Positions 1 through 6,066 of a DNA stretch of 6,066 nucleotides are shown here, piece after piece. Where the stretch lies: assembly GCA_009843725.1 (NCBI GenBank), contig VYCX01000199.1, forward strand, positions 1 through 6,066, read 5' to 3'. A program made the position numbers and the translations under genes. Position 1 is the stretch's first letter, and the number at the start of each line of letters is the position of its first letter. The notes under the pieces are model-generated. The model had not been told where the DNA came from. It made no database searches and was given only the letters and a program-made list of their open reading frames with translations. Origin of the DNA: Boseongicola sp. SB0675_bin_26. GTDB taxonomy: Bacteria; Pseudomonadota; Alphaproteobacteria; Rhodobacterales; Rhodobacteraceae.

Positions 1-2027
1 CCGTGTGCCTCCGACTCATCGTCGAGCGCGAAATGGAAGTGGAGGCGTTCCGGATCCAGGAATACTGGACCGTCAAGGCGATCCTCGCCACGCCGAGAGG
101 GGAGGAGTTCGAGGCTCGACTGACCGTGCTTGACGGAGAGAGACTCGACAGGCTCGGCATCCCCGACGAGGAGCGGGCGAAGGAGGCCGTCAATGCAATT
201 CAGTCGAGCGTCCTGTCGGTCACGTCGGTCGAAGCGAAACCCGTTACGCGCAAGCCGCCGGCACCGTTCATAACGTCCACGCTGCAGCAGGAAGCGTCCC
301 GCAAGCTCGGATTCGGGGCGAAGCAGACGATGCAGGCGGCGCAGAGGCTCTACGAAGCCGGACACATCACCTATATGCGAACGGACGGAGTCGACATGGC
401 TCCCGAGGCGATCGCGGCCGTCCGCGATGCGATCAAGGAACGATTCGGCGCAAAGTACCTTCCCAAGACGCCACGCAGACACAAGAGCAAGACCAAGAAC
501 GCGCAGGAAGCGCATGAATGCATCCGCCCGACCCGCATGGCGGCAGGCCCGGCCACGCTGCGAATCCAGGACAAGGGTCAGCTAGGCTTGTACGACCTCA
601 TCTGGAGGCGTGCGGTATCGAGCCAAATGGAAATTGCCAGGTTCGAACGGACCACGATCGGCATCGCCAGCGTGGATGGCGGGACCGAACTCCGAGCGAC
701 CGGTCAGGTCCAGATCTTTGACGGCTTCATGAGAGTTTACGAGGAAGGTCGCGACGACGTTGTCGATGACAATGGCAGGATCCTGCCCCGAATCGACAAG
801 GACGAGCCGGTGCGGCAGCGCCAGGTCCTGCCCGAGCAGCACTTCACCAAGCCGCCCCCGCGCTACACCGAAGCCACGCTCGTCAAGAAAATGGAAGAGA
901 TCGGCATCGGGCGGCCGTCGACCTACGCCTCCGTCGTCACGACGATCCAGGACAGGGGGTACGTGCGGAAGGAGAAAGACCGGCTCCATCCGGAGGAGAA
1001 GGGACAATTGGTGACCGCTTTCCTCACGAACTACTTCCGGCGATACCTGAGCTACGACTTCACGGCACGGCTCGAGGAGGAACTTGACGACATCACTTCC
1101 GGGACCCGCGACTGGAAGGACGTGCTTGCGCGCTTCTGGGACGAGTTCAGCGCCGCCGTCGAGGAAACGGCCGAACTCCGGTTCGCGGACGTTCTGGAAA
1201 AGATCAACGAGGTTCTGGCACCGCATCTCTTTCCGCCAACCGAGGACGGTCGGGACCCTCGCATCTGCCCTCATTGCGGCGGCGGGCAGCTGTCGGTGCG
1301 AACCGCCCGGTCAGGCGGCGCCTTCATCGGTTGCTCGAACTATCCCGAGTGCCGCTATACGCGCGCCTTCGGACCGCCGGGCGCCGAGCCGGAAAGCGGC
1401 CTCCCTCCCGAAGGCAGGAAGCTCGGCGAGGACGGCGAAGACGCGATCTGGGTCCGCAGGGGTCGCTTCGGGCCCTATGTTCAGCGAGGCGAGGCTTCCG
1501 CTGACGGGGAGAAGCCGCCGCGCCGCACCGTGCCTGAGGCCTGGGACCCGGCCGCGATCACGCTCGAGGACGCACTCAGGCTCTTCGAGCTGCCTCGTCT
1601 GGTTGGCCAGCATCCGGAAGACGGGGTGTCGGTTTGGGCCAATCTCGGACGTTTCGGGCCCTACCTGAAACATGCGGAATCGACGAGTTCCAAGGGCGGC
1701 ACGACCGCCAATCTCGACTCGATCGAGGAGGCTTGGAGCGTAGGCATGAACCGTGCCGTCGAGCTCATCGCGGCAAAGGTGGCCTCCCGCGGAAACCGGG
1801 GCTGGAACGCTCCGGTGCTGAAGGATCTCGGCGAGCACCCTGAACGCGGCGGCTCCGTGACCGTTCTGGACGGCAAGTACGGACCGTACGTGAAGTGGAA
1901 CAAGGTGAACGCGACGGTCCCCAAGGACACCGATCCCGCCAGCATTGACATGGCCACGGCAGCCCGTCTCATCGAGGAGCGTGAAGCGAAGGGAGGCAAG
2001 ACGCGGCGTCGGCGCAAAAAGTCCTGA
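1..2027 (+). CDS. topA: DNA topoisomerase I (type IA), 5'-truncated by the window edge
   Basis: Type IA topoisomerase: it relaxes negatively supercoiled DNA by cutting one strand, forming a 5'-phosphotyrosine link, passing the other strand and resealing. The frame is open from the left edge, with the first full codon at 3. Its GTG there is an internal valine (V-C-L-R-L-I-V-E-R-E, normally just after SAGRVQS), not a start. Counting that codon as residue 1, the catalytic tyrosine is Y124 in ITYMRTDG (codon 372-374). QEAHECIRPT is at 168-177 and the conserved GIGRPSTYA block at 301-309. A four-Cys zinc ribbon uses C422, C425, C444 and C450. Three C-terminal blocks G-R/K-F/Y-G-P-Y lie at 487-492, 549-554 and 624-629, followed by a basic tail (KTRRRRKKS). 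About 175-195 N-terminal residues, including the TOPRIM metal-binding domain, are missing, judged from the E. coli active-site position Y319. A single zinc ribbon plus these repeats, rather than the E. coli multi-ribbon tail, fits alphaproteobacteria. The gene ends with TGA and converges on the helicase. Identity is very secure. Confidence 0.97.
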   Translation, partial: VCLRLIVEREMEVEAFRIQEYWTVKAILATPRGEEFEARLTVLDGERLDRLGIPDEERAKEAVNAIQSSVLSVTSVEAKPVTRKPPAPFITSTLQQEASRKLGFGAKQTMQAAQRLYEAGHITYMRTDGVDMAPEAIAAVRDAIKERFGAKYLPKTPRRHKSKTKNAQEAHECIRPTRMAAGPATLRIQDKGQLGLYDLIWRRAVSSQMEIARFERTTIGIASVDGGTELRATGQVQIFDGFMRVYEEGRDDVVDDNGRILPRIDKDEPVRQRQVLPEQHFTKPPPRYTEATLVKKMEEIGIGRPSTYASVVTTIQDRGYVRKEKDRLHPEEKGQLVTAFLTNYFRRYLSYDFTARLEEELDDITSGTRDWKDVLARFWDEFSAAVEETAELRFADVLEKINEVLAPHLFPPTEDGRDPRICPHCGGGQLSVRTARSGGAFIGCSNYPECRYTRAFGPPGAEPESGLPPEGRKLGEDGEDAIWVRRGRFGPYVQRGEASADGEKPPRRTVPEAWDPAAITLEDALRLFELPRLVGQHPEDGVSVWANLGRFGPYLKHAESTSSKGGTTANLDSIEEAWSVGMNRAVELIAAKVASRGNRGWNAPVLKDLGEHPERGGSVTVLDGKYGPYVKWNKVNATVPKDTDPASIDMATAARLIEEREAKGGKTRRRRKKS

Positions 2028-2074
2028 TCCGAAGCCTCGTCTCCGCGCAAGGGCGATTTCAAGGGAAGCACGAT

Positions 2075-2103
2075 GCTCTTGCCTCGGGCATCTCCGCAAG
2101 AGC
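2075..2103 (+). terminator. Possible topA terminator hairpin (no T-tract)
   Basis: There is a perfect 8-base inverted repeat, GCTCTTGC at 2075-2082 and GCAAGAGC at 2096-2103, with a 13-base loop. It begins 48 bases after the topA stop. The downstream sequence (TTCCGACTCTCG) is not a run of T, so this is not a canonical intrinsic terminator. It could stabilise the mRNA 3' end or help Rho-dependent ending, or be chance. The pairing is seen; the role is inferred from position only. Confidence 0.3.
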
Positions 2104-2197
2104 TTCCGACTCTCGCACCCGGAAAGCCATCCCGAAGGCGAGCCGAGCCAGACGTTGGCGTGCACCGGCCTTGCCCTCCAGCGATCCCTTCGGTCCT

Positions 2198-2215
2198 GCC
2201 CTGCCCGGCCAGGGC
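2198..2215. repeat. Short GC-rich inverted repeat
   Basis: GCCCTG at 2198-2203 pairs with CAGGGC at 2210-2215 around a 6-base loop CCCGGC. All but two of the stem pairs are G-C. It lies mid-gap between the converging genes with no T-tract on either strand, so a terminator function for either gene is only possible. Confidence 0.3.
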
Positions 2216-2260
2216 TTCCGGCAACGCACCCATCTTCGACCCATCCACGCAATGCGCCGC

Positions 2261-2282
2261 GGCCTGCAAGGGGTCGCAGGCC
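2261..2282. repeat. Short GC-rich inverted repeat
   Basis: GGCCTGC at 2261-2267 and GCAGGCC at 2276-2282 form a perfect 7-base stem with an 8-base loop AAGGGGTC. It is the third hairpin-capable element within about 210 bases of the gap. No T-tract follows on either strand. Seven-base complements arise by chance in a region this long, so function is unproven. Confidence 0.3.
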
Positions 2283-2434
2283 TCCGCCCTTGTCCGTCAG
2301 CCGGCAGGAGAGCGTCGTGCAGATTCAATGCCCGAACAATGTCGCAGTTTGCAGGCACTCACGAACAAGGCACGACCATGCTCTGCCATCGAGACTTGAA
2401 CTCCTTCATCGGCTCGTTGGCTTTCGCGGCAACC

Positions 2435-2452
2435 GACCCTGGCGCCAGAGTC
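2435..2452. repeat. 18-base near-perfect palindrome
   Basis: The sequence is a continuous dyad with a perfect 10-base core, CTGGCGCCAG at 2439-2448. It extends to GAC...GTC on each side with a single mismatched pair (2438 C against 2449 A). A no-spacer palindrome looks more like a protein-binding or restriction-type site than a hairpin. No promoter is visible beside it, and it lies downstream of both neighbouring genes, so an operator role is doubtful. Confidence 0.3.
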
Positions 2453-2468
2453 TCGTCCGGCACGGGGA

Positions 2469-2482
2469 TGCGCCTTGGCGCA
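2469..2482. repeat. 14-base dyad, TGCGCC-TT-GGCGCA
   Basis: Perfect 6-base half-sites, TGCGCC at 2469-2474 and GGCGCA at 2477-2482, are separated by TT. It sits 16 bases from the 18-base palindrome and about 80 bases beyond the helicase stop. The two-base spacer is too short for a stable full stem. Significance is unknown. Confidence 0.25.
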
Positions 2483-2564
2483 GAGCCTCCGAAGACCTCG
2501 AACGGTGAACGGCCGCATCTGGATCACGCCTGAACGCCCGTCCGGAAGCCGCCGCAGATGCAAT

Positions 2565-4976
2565 TCAGGCGCTCAGGCCCGCTGCCGCCATCAGGGCCCC
2601 TGCATCAGCCATGAGCATCCTCTCGCGACCTTCCCCTGCAATCGGGACCCTGCCATGCTCGAGAAGGAGTGGGGCGGCCAGCGGCGTAACCCGGTCGAGC
2701 ACGACATGATCGACCCGTCCCCTGGTCCGCTCAAGCAGTTCCTCGATCCGCCCGAAATCGACCAGTCCCCGCATCGCCTCCTCCCGGGTGATCTTCAGCA
2801 TGAGGTGTTCAGGATCGTACTTTGCGAGCGTGTCGTAGAGAACGTCGGAAGAGAACCTCGCCTGCCGGACAGTGCGCCTGGCCGCCCCATGATTCCTGGG
2901 GATCATCATCGCGATCGTGGCGGTCGTGCGGAAGGTGCGTTTCATGACAGCGTTGCCGGACATCCATGCTTCGAAGGCGGTGCGCAGCTCCCGCGCCTCG
3001 AAGAGAGTCTCGGGATCGGGGACCGCATCGAGACCCCAGATCAGGACGGCGTAGTCCGTGGTGACGAAACCCAGCGGACCGAGACCCATCTCTTCCATTT
3101 TCCGGGTTACCAGCAGCCCCAGCGTCTGCATCGCGTTGCGCCCCGCAAATCCGTAGATGCACGTGTTCTGCCGGCCTTCATACGGAAAGCTCTCGACCAG
3201 AATCCGGCCCGCCTCCGGGAGTTTCGAGCGATCGCGCTGAAGGCGCAGCCAATCCACTGTATGGCGCGGCAAGGCTGTCCAGTCCTCCGTCTGGAACATC
3301 CTCAGGATGCGGTGGCTGAGTTGCGTCGATGTGGCGAACTTCGTCCCCGCGAAGACCGCGATCTTCGGCGCCTTGTCCGGTTGACGCGACACTTCCACGG
3401 TCATCTCGCGCAACCGGTCGTAGCGCACGACCTGTCCGCCGATCAGGAACGTGTCCCCAGGCGCAAGACTTGCCGCAAACAACTCCTCGATTTCACCCAA
3501 GGGCTTTCCGCCCCGCTTGTTCCGAAGCCTTACGTCCAGCGTCTCCGTGTCCTGGATCGTGCCGAGATTTCGGCGAACTTCGCCGGGAGCGCGCGGATCC
3601 CTGAACTCCCAGAGGCCGTCCGCTCTCTGGCGAAGCCGCTGCCAGCGATCATAGGCCCGAAGCGCATAGCCGCCGGTTGCCACGAGATCGAGGCACGCGA
3701 GAAAGTCATCCTTCCGGAAGTCCATGTATGGTCCGGCACCCCGAAGCACCCGAAGGAGTTCATCGGCCTCGAACGGCCCCCGGCACGCGCGGATCAGAAT
3801 CTGCTGGCAAAGCACGTCCCGCGGACCCCTTCCTCTCGGGTCGCCGTCGAGATCTCCCTCCTGCGCCGCCTCGAGCGCCGCGACGCACTCCACGACCTCG
3901 AAGCGATTTGCAGGCACGACCAGCGCCTTCGACGGCGCGTTGTAACGATGGTTGGCGCGACCGATTCGCTGCACGAGTCGCTTCACGTTCTTGGGTGCGC
4001 CCACCTGGATGATCAGGTCGACGTCTCCCCAGTCAATCCCGAGGTCGAGCGTACCCGTGCAGACAACCGCCCGGAGTTCGCCGTTCACCATCGCGGCCTC
4101 CACCTTCTGCCGTTGCGACCTCGCCAGCGATCCATGATGAATTCCGATCGGAAGACCGTCCTCGTTCTGAAGCCAGAGGTGACGAAAGAAGATTTCGGCC
4201 TGCGCCCTCGTGTTGTGAAAGATGAGCGTCGTCCTGTGCCTCCTGACCTCGTCGAGCACTGCCGGAATCGCGTACCTTCCACCGCCGCCCGACCAGGGAG
4301 GCAGCTCGTCCGTGGCAAGCATGGCGATCTCCGGCGCGGGCCCGGGATCGGCATGCAGGATCGGGCACGGGTCTGGATGATGCGCCAGGAAGCGGGCGAT
4401 CGCGGACGGATCCTCGACCGTGGCGGACAGTCCCACCCGCCGAAGTCCGGGGCATAGGGCCTGAAGTTCGGCAAGGCACAATGCAAGCTGGTCGCCACGC
4501 TTCGATTCCGCCAGGGCATGGATTTCGTCAACGATGACGCGAGAGAGGCCGCGAAACGTCTTCGGTGCGTCCTGGTACGTGAGCAGGAGCGCAAGGCTCT
4601 CCGGCGTCGTCAGGAGTATGTGCGGCGGATCCGCGCGTTGACGCTTCTTGCGAATGGGCGAGGTGTCACCTGTCCGGCCCTCGACACGGATCGGCAGACC
4701 CATATCGCCGATCGGCGTATCGAGGTTTCGCCCAATGTCGGCCGCCAACGCCTTCAGGGGAGAGACATAGATCGTGTGAAGCCCCTCCCGACCGCCTTCC
4801 GCGAGCTCCGCGAGAGTCGGCAAGAACCCGGCCAGGGTCTTGCCGCCGCCGGTCGGAGCGATCAGAAGAAGCGCAGGCTCGCCGGCCCGCGCCGCGATCC
4901 CCAGCTGATGCGGATGCGGAGTCCAGCCGCGACCCCTGAACCAGTCAATGAAACGCTCCGGAAGCGCCTCACGCAT
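2565..4976 (-). CDS. Lhr-like superfamily 2 DEXH helicase
   Basis: ATP-dependent nucleic-acid helicase of the Lhr group (COG1201-like), about 803 residues, probably a 3'-5' DNA translocase in repair or nucleic-acid processing. From the ATG at 4976: Q-like HPHQL at ~22-26, Walker A APTGGGKT at 40-47, SPLKAL at ~72-77, TTPESL at 123-128, Walker B DEIH at 150-153, SAT at 184-186. The second RecA domain has TLIFHNTRAQAE at 250-261, CTGTLDLGID at 306-315 and the arginine-finger block QRIGRANHR at 336-344. A winged-helix and Lhr-specific C-terminal half follows, with a DEAD/H-associated region (ESFPYEGR at ~595, then MQTLGLL). The frame is open to a GTG at 5081, but those 35 extra residues look unlike the family, whereas MREALPERFIDWFRGRGW matches the usual N-terminus. 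The upstream CAGGG, 3 bases before ATG, is only a weak ribosome site. DEIH and QRIGRANHR, rather than DEWHEL and QRAGRSGH as I recall for ligase-associated DEXH helicases, plus no PdeM or ligase nearby, suggest a different Lhr subgroup. Family is secure; start and subgroup less so. Confidence 0.92.
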   Translation of the reverse strand: MREALPERFIDWFRGRGWTPHPHQLGIAARAGEPALLLIAPTGGGKTLAGFLPTLAELAEGGREGLHTIYVSPLKALAADIGRNLDTPIGDMGLPIRVEGRTGDTSPIRKKRQRADPPHILLTTPESLALLLTYQDAPKTFRGLSRVIVDEIHALAESKRGDQLALCLAELQALCPGLRRVGLSATVEDPSAIARFLAHHPDPCPILHADPGPAPEIAMLATDELPPWSGGGGRYAIPAVLDEVRRHRTTLIFHNTRAQAEIFFRHLWLQNEDGLPIGIHHGSLARSQRQKVEAAMVNGELRAVVCTGTLDLGIDWGDVDLIIQVGAPKNVKRLVQRIGRANHRYNAPSKALVVPANRFEVVECVAALEAAQEGDLDGDPRGRGPRDVLCQQILIRACRGPFEADELLRVLRGAGPYMDFRKDDFLACLDLVATGGYALRAYDRWQRLRQRADGLWEFRDPRAPGEVRRNLGTIQDTETLDVRLRNKRGGKPLGEIEELFAASLAPGDTFLIGGQVVRYDRLREMTVEVSRQPDKAPKIAVFAGTKFATSTQLSHRILRMFQTEDWTALPRHTVDWLRLQRDRSKLPEAGRILVESFPYEGRQNTCIYGFAGRNAMQTLGLLVTRKMEEMGLGPLGFVTTDYAVLIWGLDAVPDPETLFEARELRTAFEAWMSGNAVMKRTFRTTATIAMMIPRNHGAARRTVRQARFSSDVLYDTLAKYDPEHLMLKITREEAMRGLVDFGRIEELLERTRGRVDHVVLDRVTPLAAPLLLEHGRVPIAGEGRERMLMADAGALMAAAGLSA

Positions 4977-4991
4977 GGACCCTGCCCGAAA

Positions 4992-5014
4992 CCGCCAACC
5001 CATCCGTGGGCGGC
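4992..5014 (-). promoter_or_regulatory. Hairpin candidate in the helicase leader
   Basis: Read on the minus strand, GCCG-CCCA-CGGA-TGGG-TT-GGC (5014 to 4994) folds into a CCCA/TGGG stem with a four-base loop. An outer GCC/GGC stem can be extended by a G-U wobble with one bulged U. It ends about 17 bases before the proposed ATG at 4976, so it could affect translation initiation or mark the end of the argE transcript. No T-tract follows. Only the pairing is observed; the role is a guess. Confidence 0.25.
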
Positions 5015-5182
5015 AATTCGCGGCGAGCCAACAAACCTTCCGCGGCATCGAGGAAAGCTGACAAGCCGGTGTCGCGTCCACGCGCGCATCGCGTGTTCCG
5101 TGCGCGGAATCCAGTCATCCAGGTCGCCGACATGACACGGAACTGCCCGAATGCAGCCACATCCGCGCCGCAATCCGGACGC

Positions 5183-6066
5183 CTACTTCGTGAGGCTCTC
5201 GACCACTTTCGCAAGAAACGCCCCGCCTGCCTCGAACTGTTCGACCGCAATGAATTCGTCCGCCTGATGCGCCTGTGCGATGTCTCCCGGGCCGCAGATC
5301 ACTGCCGAGCAGCCCGCGTTCTGGAAGTGCCCGGCCTCGGTCCCGTAGCTAACGACATGAATGCCGTTGTCGCCGGTGATGCCGCGGACCAGCGCTTCCG
5401 CAGCTCCGTTCTGCTCAGGCACAAGCGCAGGCACATCGTGGAAAGGTCGGAGCCTGACGCCGGCAGACGGCGCAACCGCCTTCGCCGCGGCATCCACTTC
5501 CGCCACGATCGCACGGAACTCGCCATCCAGCCGGTCCGCGTCCTCATCCGGAACCAGCCGCCAGTCAATTCCGAACCTGCAGTCGCCGGCGGTGATGTTC
5601 TGTGCCGTGCCTCCCTTGATCGTGCCGACGTGAAGTGTCGTGAACGGCGGGTCAAAGTTCGCGGCCACTTTCGACGGAGCGCGGGCACGCAGTTCATTGT
5701 TCTTGCCATTCGCCCAATGGATCAGCCGGGACGCCGCCATGACTGCGTTGACGCCTTTGTCCATCATCGAGGAATGCACTTCGAATCCCTTCACGTGCAC
5801 GTCGAATCCTGCGCTGCCCTTTTGGCCGGTGACGCATTGCATCATCGAGGGTTCGCCGATGATGGCGATGGCCGCCCTTGGCAGGCCGGATTCGGCCATC
5901 GCCTCGATCAACGGCGGCGCGCCCGCACAGCCGATCTCCTCGTCGAAGGAAAGCGCGACCTGGAGGGGTCGCTTCAGGTCGCATGCAAGCGCCTGCTGCA
6001 TGGCATGCAGGGCCAGGGCGTCAAACCCTTTCATGTCGCAGGTTCCACGCCCGTAGAGCCGGCCGT
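5183..6066 (-). CDS. argE: Acetylornithine deacetylase (ArgE-like, M20 family), 5'-truncated by the window edge
   Basis: Cytoplasmic zinc-dependent M20 amidohydrolase. ArgE removes the acetyl group from N2-acetylornithine to give ornithine for arginine synthesis. The frame continues past the ATG at 6034 to the right edge: the ten preceding codons (from 6064) read GRLYGRGTCD, so that ATG is internal. In the 293 visible residues, the bridging metal Asp is D10 (GRGTCDMKG), the catalytic/metal Glu pair is E42-E43 (FDEEIGC), a further ligand is E71 (GEPS), the dimerisation-domain histidine is H97 (VHSS), and the last metal histidine is H266 (QAHQADEFI). GTEAGHFQ at 241-248 is also typical. With a usual length near 385 residues, about 90 N-terminal residues, including the first metal histidine (HxD), are missing. 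The stop is TAG. All visible catalytic residues are intact. The helicase lies 206 bases downstream on the same strand. M20 enzymes vary in substrate: succinyl-diaminopimelate desuccinylase or another N-acyl amino-acid deacylase is possible but fits less well. Confidence 0.88.
   Translation of the reverse strand, partial: GRLYGRGTCDMKGFDALALHAMQQALACDLKRPLQVALSFDEEIGCAGAPPLIEAMAESGLPRAAIAIIGEPSMMQCVTGQKGSAGFDVHVKGFEVHSSMMDKGVNAVMAASRLIHWANGKNNELRARAPSKVAANFDPPFTTLHVGTIKGGTAQNITAGDCRFGIDWRLVPDEDADRLDGEFRAIVAEVDAAAKAVAPSAGVRLRPFHDVPALVPEQNGAAEALVRGITGDNGIHVVSYGTEAGHFQNAGCSAVICGPGDIAQAHQADEFIAVEQFEAGGAFLAKVVESLTK

Larger units (their letters stand above)
2028..2564. other. Convergent intergenic region without a recognisable gene
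   Basis: This 537-base stretch separates the stops of topA (+) and the helicase (-). Six-frame reading gives several 60-120-codon frames, as expected at this G+C, but none has a motif or family resemblance I recognise, and none has a convincing ribosome binding site. A minus-strand frame open from 2523 to 2362 has rather codon-like composition (its product includes PVPDETLAPGSVAAK) but is bounded by TGA codons on both sides, so at best it is a gene remnant. The region holds several short GC-rich inverted repeats, listed separately. I looked for the PdeM phosphoesterase that often neighbours ligase-associated helicases and did not find it. Nothing resembling an insertion sequence or a tRNA is visible. 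Confidence 0.6.

Noticed and set aside
1311..2252. A 313-codon minus-strand frame opposite the 3' part of topA.
   Set aside because: Most of it mirrors the conserved TopA C-terminus, and the product has no recognisable family, so it is a shadow frame. Its first part reaches into the gap but shows no separate signal.
2380..2486. A possible tRNA-like element on the minus strand: GCTCTGC (2486-2480) and GCAGAGC (2386-2380) are complementary, and GAGTTCAAGTCTC resembles a T-arm.
   Set aside because: The span is 107 bases, the T-stem has only three pairs, four extra bases separate it from the supposed acceptor strand, and there is no matching D-arm or anticodon arm. Seven-base complements are expected by chance in a region this size.
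2297..2563. An 88-codon minus-strand frame starting at TTG just after the helicase stop, considered as a PdeM-type phosphoesterase.
   Set aside because: It lacks the expected metallophosphoesterase motifs (DLHLGK, GDSFDD, GNHD) and has no other recognisable family feature. No frame of the gap shows these motifs.
2475..4457. A 660-codon open frame on the plus strand, antisense to the helicase gene.
   Set aside because: It lies almost wholly opposite a clearly real helicase with intact motifs. Its product is rich in Arg, Pro and His with no recognisable domain, as expected for a shadow frame in high-G+C DNA. Its length alone is not evidence.
4977..5081. N-terminal extension of the helicase to the GTG at 5081.
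   Set aside because: The 35 added residues do not resemble the family N-terminus, which begins naturally at MREALPERF (4976).
5640..6056. A 138-codon plus-strand frame opposite argE.
   Set aside because: It is fully antisense to conserved M20 metal-binding motifs and has no recognisable features of its own.

Overview
The window holds three protein-coding genes and one sizeable gap. Two of the genes run off the ends. Base composition is high in G+C (roughly 60-65% by eye) and third codon positions are strongly G/C. The TopA fragment has one four-cysteine zinc ribbon followed by repeated G-R/K-F/Y-G-P-Y blocks and a basic tail. That architecture, together with an ArgE-type M20 deacetylase and an alphaproteobacterial-looking Lhr-family helicase, points to an alphaproteobacterium. 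Some TopA details (SVCLRLIVERE, HECIRPT) remind me of Rhodobacterales, but this is from memory and is a weak placement.

Layout. Positions 1-2027 (+) carry the C-terminal ~three quarters of topA, DNA topoisomerase I; the TOPRIM domain lies off the left edge. Positions 2028-2564 are a 537-base convergent intergenic region with no recognisable gene. It contains several short, GC-rich inverted repeats, none followed by a clear T-tract. Positions 2565-4976 (-) encode a complete Lhr-type superfamily 2 helicase of about 803 residues. The longest open frame extends to 5081, but family-like sequence starts at the ATG at 4976. Positions 4977-5182 are a 206-base leader or intergenic stretch with one hairpin candidate and a doubtful 54-codon frame that overlaps the helicase start. 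Positions 5183-6066 (-) carry the C-terminal ~293 residues of an ArgE-like acetylornithine deacetylase, whose N-terminus lies off the right edge.

Togetherness. argE and the helicase are co-directional and could share a transcript, but the 206-base gap makes tight coupling uncertain. topA converges on them. TopA (DNA supercoiling) and the Lhr-like helicase (probably DNA repair or processing) both act on nucleic acids; ArgE is arginine or amino-acid metabolism, so this looks like ordinary chromosomal housekeeping rather than a mobile or defence island. I saw no insertion sequence, CRISPR array, rRNA or convincing tRNA, and no evidence of a new biological system. The least explained parts are the 537-base gap, the helicase leader and the precise role of the helicase.
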